Assembly (NCBI GenBank): GCA_964438515.1
Contig: CAYTLK010000003.1
Coordinates: 62,001-126,000 of the forward strand
Origin: RGIG3701 sp964438515
GTDB lineage: Bacteria > Planctomycetota > Planctomycetia > Pirellulales > Thermoguttaceae
Direction of reading: 5' to 3'
Length of the DNA stretch: 64,000 bases
Shown: positions 35,249-42,454 of the stretch, in pieces
How the letters are laid out: each line of letters begins with the position of its first letter
How positions within the stretch are numbered: position 1 is the first letter of the stretch
Notes under the pieces: model-generated
What the model was told of the DNA's origin: nothing
Databases searched by the model: none
What the model saw: only the letters and a program-made list of their open reading frames with translations
Program-made: the position numbers and the translations under genes

Positions 35249-35301
35249 TTCGAATTTTTTTGAGAAAAATCGGCCCTATGACTGGTATTTTTTACTCAAC
35301 A

Positions 35302-35310
35302 TGGTATAAT
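35302..35310 (+). promoter_or_regulatory. Extended -10 promoter element for the alpha-CTD-like gene
   Basis: TGGTATAAT is an exact TGnTATAAT extended -10; no good -35 lies upstream. It sits about 44 bases before the ATG at 35354, which has a strong AAGGAGG site. Confidence 0.55.
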
Positions 35311-35353
35311 CGCAGTATCAGATTCAATTTCATCTTTTTTTCAAGGAGGAAAA

Positions 35354-35665
35354 ATGGAAAGACGTTATGCTGCGACTGGTGTCCGTTTGAGTGAAGCTGA
35401 AATCCGTCGCCAAAAACAGCAGGAGATTTTAAATCTCAGTATTGCGCAAATCGGCTTGCTCGTGCGCACGACGAACTGTTTGGAGTCGGAAGGGATTCTT
35501 ACGGTCCGCGACCTGTTAAACTGTCCGCCGGAACGTTTGCTGAAAATCTCCAATTTTGGGGGAAAAACCCTTTTGGAAGTTTATGGCGCGCTGGAAAAAC
35601 TCGGTTTTCAGCGTCTATCCAAAAAGTCCGTACCGTCTGAATGTGAAGACGATCCGAAAGAGTGA
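35354..35665 (+). CDS. Free-standing RNA polymerase alpha C-terminal-domain-like protein
   Basis: 103 residues. Residues about 25-90 (NLSIAQIGLLVRTTNCLESEGILTVRDLLNCPPERLLKISNFGGKTLLEVYGALEKLGF) match the helix-hairpin-helix fold of the RpoA C-terminal domain, which binds UP elements and activators. No N-terminal assembly domain is present, so this is not a full alpha subunit. Such stand-alone forms recur in planctomycetes. It could compete with or stand in for alpha-CTD at promoters; that is inference. It has AAGGAGG before the ATG and a hairpin over its stop codon. Confidence 0.85.
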   Translation: MERRYAATGVRLSEAEIRRQKQQEILNLSIAQIGLLVRTTNCLESEGILTVRDLLNCPPERLLKISNFGGKTLLEVYGALEKLGFQRLSKKSVPSECEDDPKE

Positions 35666-35684
35666 TTTTTCCCTCTTTCGGTCT
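35654..35684 (+). terminator. Hairpin terminator spanning the stop of the alpha-CTD-like gene
   Basis: CCGAAAGAG (35654-35662) pairs perfectly with CTCTTTCGG (35673-35681), followed by TCTCTTTA. The stop codon TGA lies in the loop. Confidence 0.7.
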
Positions 35685-35705
35685 CTTTACAAACAGTAAT
35701 TTCGT

Positions 35706-35743
35706 TTTTCGAAGCTGTGAAAAGGTTTTCGCAGCTTCGAAAA
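35706..35743. repeat. Perfect 12-base inverted repeat
   Basis: TTTTCGAAGCTG and CAGCTTCGAAAA separated by 14 bases. No T run follows, so it may be an operator or second terminator stem upstream of the DUF3592 gene. Confidence 0.6.
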
Positions 35744-35773
35744 TCATTACAAAACGCCTGATTTTTCGATACT

Positions 35774-37270
35774 ATGAAAGTTCATTCCTGGCTGCTCACA
35801 AAAAAAAGAGGAATGCATCGCACCGATTCCAGAACACTGGGGGTGATTACGGAGTTTGCTTTTGCTTTCTTCTGCGTCTCTGCCGGTTTGGTCGGCTTGT
35901 TTTGGATCTTCACCTTTTTTATTCTGCCCGAATGGCAGGTACACGAACGATTCGAAAAGGTACAATGTACCTTCCTCGATTCCAGAATTTCAAAACGGTC
36001 GGCTTTAGGAATCGCCCTGAAGGAAGAAGAAACCGAGAATTCTCAATCCATTTTTGAAGACTCGGGAAATACTCCTGAAGAAAATCTGATTTCCGAGGAA
36101 AAGTCGAGCAAAAAAACCGCCGATTCCAATACGATTCATCCCGGTTTGCCGGAACGGGTCGTAAATGGGATTCGTGTGAATTTGCACGACATCTGCTACT
36201 GGCCCGAATTGCAGCTTAAGTACAAAGTCGGCGAGGTCGAACGTACAAACTGGACCTCTGGTTTCGGCTCCATTATTCAAAGCTCTGACTTTCCGGACGA
36301 AGAAAGTGCGCAGTCGTTTCTGGCGCAGTGGAAAAAGGGGGAAACGTACGATGGGTTTTACAACCCTGAAAATCCCGATCAAATCGTAATTATGCACGGC
36401 TGGCGCTGGGAAAATTACATCGCGCTCGTTATTCCCGTTTCGCTCCTCCTCATTGGTGCGGGAGTGCTGATTCATGCTTTCACAATTCCTCATGCAGGTT
36501 CCAAAGAATCTTCCGCCGCACACGGAGCGAAACGCGGAGTGCTGGAATCCGCTGCGTCCGCAAACGTAAACTTTACTCAATACCCCTATATTCCCCAGAT
36601 TGACGACATAACCGACAGTCCTGGAATTCATTTCGCGTATCGGCTTCCCATTATTGATTCCCCTGCGTGGACGCTTTGTATTTTGGTTTTCGCAACGCTC
36701 ACTTGGAATTTTGGGTGCGTTCTTTTCCTCACCATCGCGGCGTGCAGTTTCCTCCAGACGTTTTCGGACTGTCTCCTTCTTTTTTACCTTTTTCCCTTCC
36801 TTTTGTTCGGAATCTGGCTGATGGTTCATACACTCACGCAGATTCGCAACGCCACGGCCATCGGTCCCACAATTATGGAAGTGGAAGATTTTCCGCTCCT
36901 TCCGGGCCGCACGGTTCGAATGTTCCTCTCTCAGCGCGGCGAACAGCGTATCAACTGGATGAATGTGGTGCTGATTTGTGAGGAAGAAGCCGTTTTCACC
37001 CACGGAACCAACACGCGTCGGGAAAAACAGCGAGTTTTTCAGCAACTCATTTTCGGCGAAGAAGGAATTGACGTCTCGCAGGAAAAATCGTTCGACGTCG
37101 AAATCCCTCTGACGATTCCGTCCGACGCGATGCATTCGTTTGCGGCTCCGCGAAATCAAATCAACTGGCGCGTACTGATTCAGGGAACTACCGGACTTTT
37201 TCCAATGTTTGAAAGAATCTTTCCGCTCGTCGTTTTGCCCGGTAAAATTCAACGGGAGGAGGAAATATGA
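35774..37270 (+). CDS. DUF3592 membrane protein with arrestin-like C-terminal domain
   Basis: 498 residues. A first membrane helix (about 28-55) precedes a DUF3592-type outside domain (about 60-215: VQCTFLDSRIS, LQLKYKVGEVERT, ETYDGFYNPENPDQIVI). Two or three more helices lie at about 218-240 and 310-360. The C-terminal part (about 375-495) has a beta-sandwich look with LPGRTVRMFLSQRGEQ, EEEAVFTHGTNTRREKQRVF and IPSDAMHSFAAPRNQINWRV, similar in outline to arrestin or Spo0M folds. No ribosome site is seen before the ATG at 35774; ATG 35813 has AGAGGA but too close. The stop overlaps the start of the next gene. Function unknown. Confidence 0.78.
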   Translation: MKVHSWLLTKKRGMHRTDSRTLGVITEFAFAFFCVSAGLVGLFWIFTFFILPEWQVHERFEKVQCTFLDSRISKRSALGIALKEEETENSQSIFEDSGNTPEENLISEEKSSKKTADSNTIHPGLPERVVNGIRVNLHDICYWPELQLKYKVGEVERTNWTSGFGSIIQSSDFPDEESAQSFLAQWKKGETYDGFYNPENPDQIVIMHGWRWENYIALVIPVSLLLIGAGVLIHAFTIPHAGSKESSAAHGAKRGVLESAASANVNFTQYPYIPQIDDITDSPGIHFAYRLPIIDSPAWTLCILVFATLTWNFGCVLFLTIAACSFLQTFSDCLLLFYLFPFLLFGIWLMVHTLTQIRNATAIGPTIMEVEDFPLLPGRTVRMFLSQRGEQRINWMNVVLICEEEAVFTHGTNTRREKQRVFQQLIFGEEGIDVSQEKSFDVEIPLTIPSDAMHSFAAPRNQINWRVLIQGTTGLFPMFERIFPLVVLPGKIQREEEI

Positions 37271-37737
37271 CGCCGTCGATCATCATTCAGTTTGAACGTC
37301 AGTTGTACAAATACAATCCCGGCGAGTCGGTTTCCGGAACTTTCCGCGTGGTGGATGCGCGGCCGGACGAGGTGAATCGTATTGAATTTTCCGTCCTCTG
37401 GTACACTGAAGGAAAAGGAGACGAAGATTTAGGCGTTCATTTTTTCCTTCCCATTCTTTCCGAAAACGGTTTCGAGACGGCAGTTTCCGATTCGTACAAC
37501 AATTCTGCACCTTCCGAAAATTGCGGCTCCGGTGTGCAGCGGATTCCCGATCCCGACGAACTGACGTTCCATTTTTGCGTTCCGCTTCCCGCATCGCCGC
37601 TGTCGTATTACGGAAAAATTCTCAAAATCCACTGGTGTGTTCGTGTACGAATTTACTTAAAAAACGGACGAGAATCAAAAAGTGAACGTATTTTTACTAT
37701 CGGAAAAATCCCTCCCATTCAGGTGAAACTTAATTGA
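37267..37737 (+). CDS. Arrestin-like beta-sandwich protein (function unknown)
   Basis: 156 residues. The sequence has the usual marks of an arrestin/Spo0M-like N-domain: LYKYNPGESVSGTFRVVD near the start, FHFCVPLPASPLSYYGKILKIHWCVRVRIYL near the end (the PPSY-G-x-I-W-V pattern). GGAGGA precedes the ATG, which overlaps the previous stop (ATGA). Together with the arrestin-like end of the preceding membrane protein it suggests a two-part beta-sandwich assembly, possibly at the membrane. This fold call is by pattern, not by a search. Confidence 0.7.
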   Translation: MTPSIIIQFERQLYKYNPGESVSGTFRVVDARPDEVNRIEFSVLWYTEGKGDEDLGVHFFLPILSENGFETAVSDSYNNSAPSENCGSGVQRIPDPDELTFHFCVPLPASPLSYYGKILKIHWCVRVRIYLKNGRESKSERIFTIGKIPPIQVKLN

Positions 37738-37748
37738 CGGAGAATCCA

Positions 37749-38351
37749 ATGTATCAGGAAAATCCATTTTGTTCCCGCCGAATTCGTCCAGGGGCGATTC
37801 CGTTTTACTTTCCTGAAGGAATTTCCTTCGAAACGCTGCTCGCGACGCTCGAAACGAATGCGTGGTGCGGTCAGATTATTGGGCCTCACGGGTCCGGAAA
37901 ATCGACGCTTTTAGCCGCTTTGCTTCCGGAAATTGCGCAGCGCAGACGACGAATCATCCATCTGGAACTTCAGGACGGCGTGCGTCAGCTTCCCATTTCG
38001 GAAACCGACTTTCTCGAAATGGACGCAAACACTCAGCTCGCAATTGACGGATACGAACAGCTTTCCTTCTGGACCCGTCGAAAAATCAAGAATCGTGCGC
38101 AAAAACAGGGGTTCGGCGTCATTATTTTGGGACACGAACCGCTGGAATATCCCGATCTGTACCAAACCTCACGTGAACTGTCCGTTGCGAAACTGATTGT
38201 GCATCAGCTGACCGCCAACACGATCGTTCGGATTCCCGACGCAATCGTCCAAGAACACTTTGAATTATATAACGGAAATCTACGCGAGATGTTATTTTCG
38301 CTCTACGACGTTTTTGAGGAGGCGTATCGCGCTCTGAACGATCGAAAATAA
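37749..38351 (+). CDS. P-loop ATPase
   Basis: 200 residues from the ATG at 37749 (GGAG six bases upstream); an in-frame TTG at 37734 overlaps the previous gene. The Walker A motif GPHGSGKST is at residues 45-53, and TQLAIDGYEQL (about 93-103) is a likely Walker B with a single Asp. The domain is short and resembles small AAA/ExeA-like ATPases, without recognisable lid motifs. Third gene of a tight operon with the DUF3592 and arrestin-like proteins. It may energise or regulate them. The next 100 bases are AT-rich with repeated CTCATTT/CCCATTTT-like tracts. Confidence 0.75.
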   Translation: MYQENPFCSRRIRPGAIPFYFPEGISFETLLATLETNAWCGQIIGPHGSGKSTLLAALLPEIAQRRRRIIHLELQDGVRQLPISETDFLEMDANTQLAIDGYEQLSFWTRRKIKNRAQKQGFGVIILGHEPLEYPDLYQTSRELSVAKLIVHQLTANTIVRIPDAIVQEHFELYNGNLREMLFSLYDVFEEAYRALNDRK

Positions 38352-38452
38352 CCCTCATTTCACTCATTGTACCCGTTTTATCACCCAATTTCACTAACTC
38401 ATTTTACCCATCCCACCCATTTTATTTTCTTTTGAAAGAATTGGAGTTTCCC

Positions 38453-39772
38453 ATGAACCCAAACACGAGTCTTTCACGACGTCTGTTTCTGAAAAAATCT
38501 CTGAAAGTTTCTGCCGCTGCCGCCGCATCGGGTGCCGCATCGGGTGCGATTTTTGGTCCTCAATTCGTTCCGGGAACGGCGCTCGGATTGGACGGCGGTG
38601 TGCCTGCAAGTGAAAAAATCATTCTCGGAGGAATCGGAATCAACCATCGCGGCGGTTACGACTTGGGATTCTTTCTGAATCAGCCGGACGTGCGTTTCGC
38701 AGCAATCGCCGACGTTGCAAAAGCGCGGCGCATCAAAGTGAAAGCGCAGGCGGAAGAGGCTCAAGGAACGAACGATGTTACAATGTACCGAGATTTTCGA
38801 GAACTGCTCGAACGCAGCGACATCGATGCGGTTCTCATCGCGACGGGCGATCGGTGGCACGCACACGCGTCCATTTATGCAGCGCGAGCCGGAAAAGACG
38901 TTTACAGCGAAAAACCGTGCGGAATTTCAATCGATTTATGCCGAAAACTCGCGGAAACCATGAAACTTTACGGGACGGTTTTTCAGGGAGGGACGCAACG
39001 TCGAAACGTTCGGAACTTTCGTTACGCCTGCGAACTCGCAAGAACTGGAAAACTCGGAAAAATCCACACAGTTCACGCCTCCATTTACTACCTTCAGCAC
39101 CTCACCGAGTGGCTCCCGGAACAGCCGCTGCCGAAACAGGAAGAATTCGACTGGGATTTGTGGCTCGGTCCGGCACCGTGGCGCCCCTTCAATGAATCCT
39201 ATGCAGGCGTCGGAAAATCCACTTGGTCAGCCTGGCGCGGTCAGTACGACTTCGATTCGGGATGCAGGCATCTTGATTGGGGGGCGCACACGGTCGATTT
39301 GTGCCAGTGGGCGCTCGGAATGGACGGAACCACCCCTGTGAAATACTGGGCGGAAGGGGACCGAATGTTTGCGACTTACGAAAACGGCGTCCAGCTCGTG
39401 ATGCGGCCCGACGGCTGGCTCGGTCTCGGAACGTGTCCGGTGCGTTTCGAAGGTTCCGACGGGTGGGTCGAGACGGGCGACAGCGGAAAAATGCTGCTTT
39501 CGAACGACTCGCTTCAAGGCGTGTACGGCGATATTGAGGGGACGAACCCGCGCGACCACATTCGGAACTTCCTCGATTGTGTGAAAAGCAGGAAGCAGCC
39601 GACGTGCTGCGCCGATGTGATTCGTTCGTCACACATTGCGTGCCACGTGTCGGCTCTCAGCTGGATGTTGGGACGCGAATTGAATTTTGACCCAAAAACC
39701 GAAACTTTCCTGAATGATGAAGAGGCGAATCGGCTCCGCGTTCGTGCGAGCCGCGAACCGTGGCAGATTTAG
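38453..39772 (+). CDS. Tat-exported Gfo/Idh/MocA family oxidoreductase
   Basis: 439 residues from the ATG at 38453, preceded by GGAG. A twin-arginine signal is visible (SRRLFLKK at residues 8-15, then an Ala-rich stretch), so it is folded before export. The NAD-binding domain follows (IGINHRGGYDLGFFL, DVRFAAIADVAKARR), with EKPCGIS (about 155-161) as the conserved EKP motif. The C-terminal domain contains HLDWGAHTVDLCQWAL (His-rich catalytic area). Such secreted oxidoreductases are very numerous in planctomycetes and act on sugars or sugar derivatives with bound NAD(P). The substrate is unknown. The following HEAT-DUF1080 gene fits a saccharide pathway. Confidence 0.9.
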   Translation: MNPNTSLSRRLFLKKSLKVSAAAAASGAASGAIFGPQFVPGTALGLDGGVPASEKIILGGIGINHRGGYDLGFFLNQPDVRFAAIADVAKARRIKVKAQAEEAQGTNDVTMYRDFRELLERSDIDAVLIATGDRWHAHASIYAARAGKDVYSEKPCGISIDLCRKLAETMKLYGTVFQGGTQRRNVRNFRYACELARTGKLGKIHTVHASIYYLQHLTEWLPEQPLPKQEEFDWDLWLGPAPWRPFNESYAGVGKSTWSAWRGQYDFDSGCRHLDWGAHTVDLCQWALGMDGTTPVKYWAEGDRMFATYENGVQLVMRPDGWLGLGTCPVRFEGSDGWVETGDSGKMLLSNDSLQGVYGDIEGTNPRDHIRNFLDCVKSRKQPTCCADVIRSSHIACHVSALSWMLGRELNFDPKTETFLNDEEANRLRVRASREPWQI

Positions 39773-39878
39773 AGGAATTTTGAGGAATTATACGCAGCAC
39801 ACTTGCAGCACTTGTTCAACGCCCATTCAGCACACATTCCCTCCCTCATACATTATATAATATATAAAGGAAACATTT

Positions 39879-42221
39879 ATGAAATATTTCGTTTCACGAT
39901 CCTTATTTCTCGCGCTGCTTGCAGCGTGTATTTTGATTTTCGGCTCTAAAAATCAGAGTTTTGCGCAGGAAAACTCGCCTGAACAGCAAAACGCGCTCCA
40001 CGACGCCGCAATGACGGCGTTTGAAGCCGTTAAAACAGGGAAATTAAGCAAATTGGAGGATTTAGGCGCCATGCTGAACGACCCGCGGCTCAACACGGCC
40101 GCACGAACGGCGCTCGAAAATTTACCAAATCGGGCGGGGGTCGAAACGCTTCGAAAGGGATTGGGGGCGTCTGACGACCGTTGTGTGGCGGGTGTTGCGG
40201 CTTCGTTGGGTTCGATGCGCGACTCCGAGTCGGTGGAACGACTCATCGAGCTGGCGTCCTGCGACTGTCACTCGGAAATTATTCGAATTGCTGTATTGCA
40301 GTCGCTCGGGAAAATTGCGGGGAAAGACGCGATTGCTGCATTGTACGGCGCTCTTTACGATTCGAACATCGAGATTCAGCGCGCTGCGGCAGACGGACTC
40401 TTTACCGCCGCCAAAGAAATCGCCGCGTCCGACCCGAAACAGGCGGCTGAATGGTTTCAGAGGGTTCGTGAAGCGCGAATTGACGGTCCCGCCACACGAA
40501 TCGCCGCACAAAACGAGCTTTTGTACACGGAAAATACCGAGCTTTTTCTGTCGCTTTTGAAATCTTCCGACCCCGCCGACGTGCGCAGCGCACAAATCGT
40601 AATGGTTCAAAATCCTTCGGACCCCATTTTGAATTCTGCACTAAAATCACTTCCGACTCTTTCCGCAGAATCTCGCCGCGCCGCACTCGCAACTCTTGGA
40701 AGCGCCGGAAATCGAAACATCGTTCCCGCATTAATTACAGTTTTCAAAACGGCGGAACCGGATTCCCAGCTGGAAATTCTGACGGCTTTGAGCGATTTGC
40801 AGGACGAACGCGTCTGTGACGTTTTTGTAACAATCCTTCGAGAAACGCAGCCGGAAAATCCTCTCCACGCCGTCGCATCTGCGGGAATTTGCCGACTCGA
40901 CGCCGAAAAAATCATTCCCGTCGTGAAAGAACTTTTGAATTCCGCAACGCCTGCGATTCGACTCGCAGCGCTTCAAATTGCGCAAGATGCGAAACTTACA
41001 CAGCTTCAAAAGGAAGTAAAACTTCGAATGACGGACGATTCCGACGCGCAAGTCGCCACATTCGCAATGAACGTTTATTCCCGAATCCTCGTTCCGACGC
41101 CCGGCGACATTGCAGAATTCGCTACGGTTTTCGCACATCAATCGAACATCCCCGCCGACGTCTTCGACTCCGCCTTTTCGAATCTTTGCAGAAAGACTTC
41201 CGACAAAAAAGAAACCTTGGAATTTCTCGAAAGAACGTACGCTGACGCACCTTTAAACCTCGTAAAATACGCAGGAATGGTCGGAGGACCGGCTGCCGCT
41301 CAATTATTGGGCGATTACGCACTGAAATACGCTCAAAATTCTGAAACAGGTTCCGACTCCGTGGTCGATCTGGCGACGCAGCTTCTCGGACGGTGGACGA
41401 CGGTCGACGCCGCTCCGGTTCTTGCACGTCTTGCGGCGACGCACCCGAACGAAAAGTACCGCAAACGCACGCTGAATGGGTATTTGCGCATTCTGCGTCA
41501 AATGGGAATGACGCCTCTTGAAAAACGTCAGATGTTGAATAACGCACAGGTTCTTTCGGAAGGAAATCCGGACGCTCAAGCACGTTTTGCGGAGATTGCG
41601 GATCGTTTCAACCGCGAGTTTCCCGAAACGCAACTCTTCAACGGCACCGACTTTACCGGTTGGGAAAGTTACACAGACGGAATTTTCCGAATCGAAGACG
41701 GTGCGATAGTCGGCGGAAACTTCGAGACGGGCGTGGACCGCAACCAGTTCCTCACGACGACCCAAAGTTTCGGCGATTTCTATCTCCGGATGGAGTGCAA
41801 AATCGTGAACGCTCCAAGCAACGTGAAAAAAGATGGAAACGCCGGTGTGCAAATTCGTTCCGAACGAATCCCCAACCATCATGAAATGATCGGCTATCAG
41901 GCCGATATGACGTCCGATGGAGGCTATTGGGGCTGTTTGTACGACGAGTCGCGCCGCCGCCGAATGCTTCAGATGCCGAACCCGGAACTTTTGAAAACCG
42001 TATGGAAACCGAACGAGTGGAATCGTTATGAGATTTTGGCGCAGGGACGCAACATTCGGATTTTTCTCAACGGCGTCGAGACCGTCAATTACACCGAAAC
42101 AGAGGAAACGATTCCTCTGACGGGACTCATCGGTCTGCAGATTCATGCGGGCGGTCCGGCACAATCGTATTATCGCAGCCTTTTTATCAGTACCGCCGCC
42201 ACAAGCGACTCGCGCTGGTGA
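39879..42221 (+). CDS. Secreted HEAT-repeat protein with C-terminal DUF1080 domain
   Basis: 780 residues. A signal peptide (RSLFLALLAACILIFGSKNQSFAQ) leads into a long HEAT-like alpha-solenoid (about residues 40-580: GVETLRKGLGASDDRCVAGVAASLG and many similar units). From about 585 the DUF1080 domain (3-keto-disaccharide hydrolase, concanavalin-like) begins with LFNGTDFTGWESYTDGIFRIEDGAIVGGN and ends near the C-terminus with GLIGLQIHAGGPAQSYYRSLFI. DUF1080 proteins hydrolyse 3-keto-disaccharides made by oxidoreductases of the type encoded just upstream, which makes a shared pathway plausible. AAGGAAAC precedes the ATG. Confidence 0.9.
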   Translation: MKYFVSRSLFLALLAACILIFGSKNQSFAQENSPEQQNALHDAAMTAFEAVKTGKLSKLEDLGAMLNDPRLNTAARTALENLPNRAGVETLRKGLGASDDRCVAGVAASLGSMRDSESVERLIELASCDCHSEIIRIAVLQSLGKIAGKDAIAALYGALYDSNIEIQRAAADGLFTAAKEIAASDPKQAAEWFQRVREARIDGPATRIAAQNELLYTENTELFLSLLKSSDPADVRSAQIVMVQNPSDPILNSALKSLPTLSAESRRAALATLGSAGNRNIVPALITVFKTAEPDSQLEILTALSDLQDERVCDVFVTILRETQPENPLHAVASAGICRLDAEKIIPVVKELLNSATPAIRLAALQIAQDAKLTQLQKEVKLRMTDDSDAQVATFAMNVYSRILVPTPGDIAEFATVFAHQSNIPADVFDSAFSNLCRKTSDKKETLEFLERTYADAPLNLVKYAGMVGGPAAAQLLGDYALKYAQNSETGSDSVVDLATQLLGRWTTVDAAPVLARLAATHPNEKYRKRTLNGYLRILRQMGMTPLEKRQMLNNAQVLSEGNPDAQARFAEIADRFNREFPETQLFNGTDFTGWESYTDGIFRIEDGAIVGGNFETGVDRNQFLTTTQSFGDFYLRMECKIVNAPSNVKKDGNAGVQIRSERIPNHHEMIGYQADMTSDGGYWGCLYDESRRRRMLQMPNPELLKTVWKPNEWNRYEILAQGRNIRIFLNGVETVNYTETEETIPLTGLIGLQIHAGGPAQSYYRSLFISTAATSDSRW

Positions 42222-42267
42222 AATTTCACTGACGAGAGAATTGCGCTTCCCGTTACTTCAAACATCG

Positions 42268-42321
42268 TGGGAGGAGGGGCTTTTTGAAAACCGTCCCTCC
42301 TCCCAGACCCTCTGCCTGGGA
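42268..42321. repeat. Hairpin repeat, family 4 copy 2
   Basis: GGGAGGAGGGGC pairs with CCGTCCCTCCTCCC across a T/A-rich loop, followed by a second hairpin CCCAG/CTGGG. It matches 24946-25003 in order and sequence. It may end the HEAT-DUF1080 transcript. Confidence 0.7.
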
Positions 42322-42349
42322 AACTTGTATAATCAATACTTTTGATACT

Positions 42350-42447
42350 TATACTCATTCCACTTGAAAATTTCGCATTGGGCGGCTGCGCCAGCAGTCG
42401 TTTCTCGATAGAGTAGGAGAAGCGAAAATTCAAAATGCATCGGTATA
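42350..42447. repeat. Palindromic repeat, family 1 copy 3
   Basis: Same outer arms as copy 1. The inner hairpin CGTTTCTC/GAG is shortened because ACGAC after GAGTA is missing. It lies between convergent genes, next to the family 4 repeat. Confidence 0.83.
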
Positions 42448-42454
42448 AAAACTT

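Noticed and set aside
42170..42433. Short minus-strand frame that looks similar to other frames in the window
   Set aside because: The similarity comes from the family 1 palindromic repeat being read as protein. It is not a gene.
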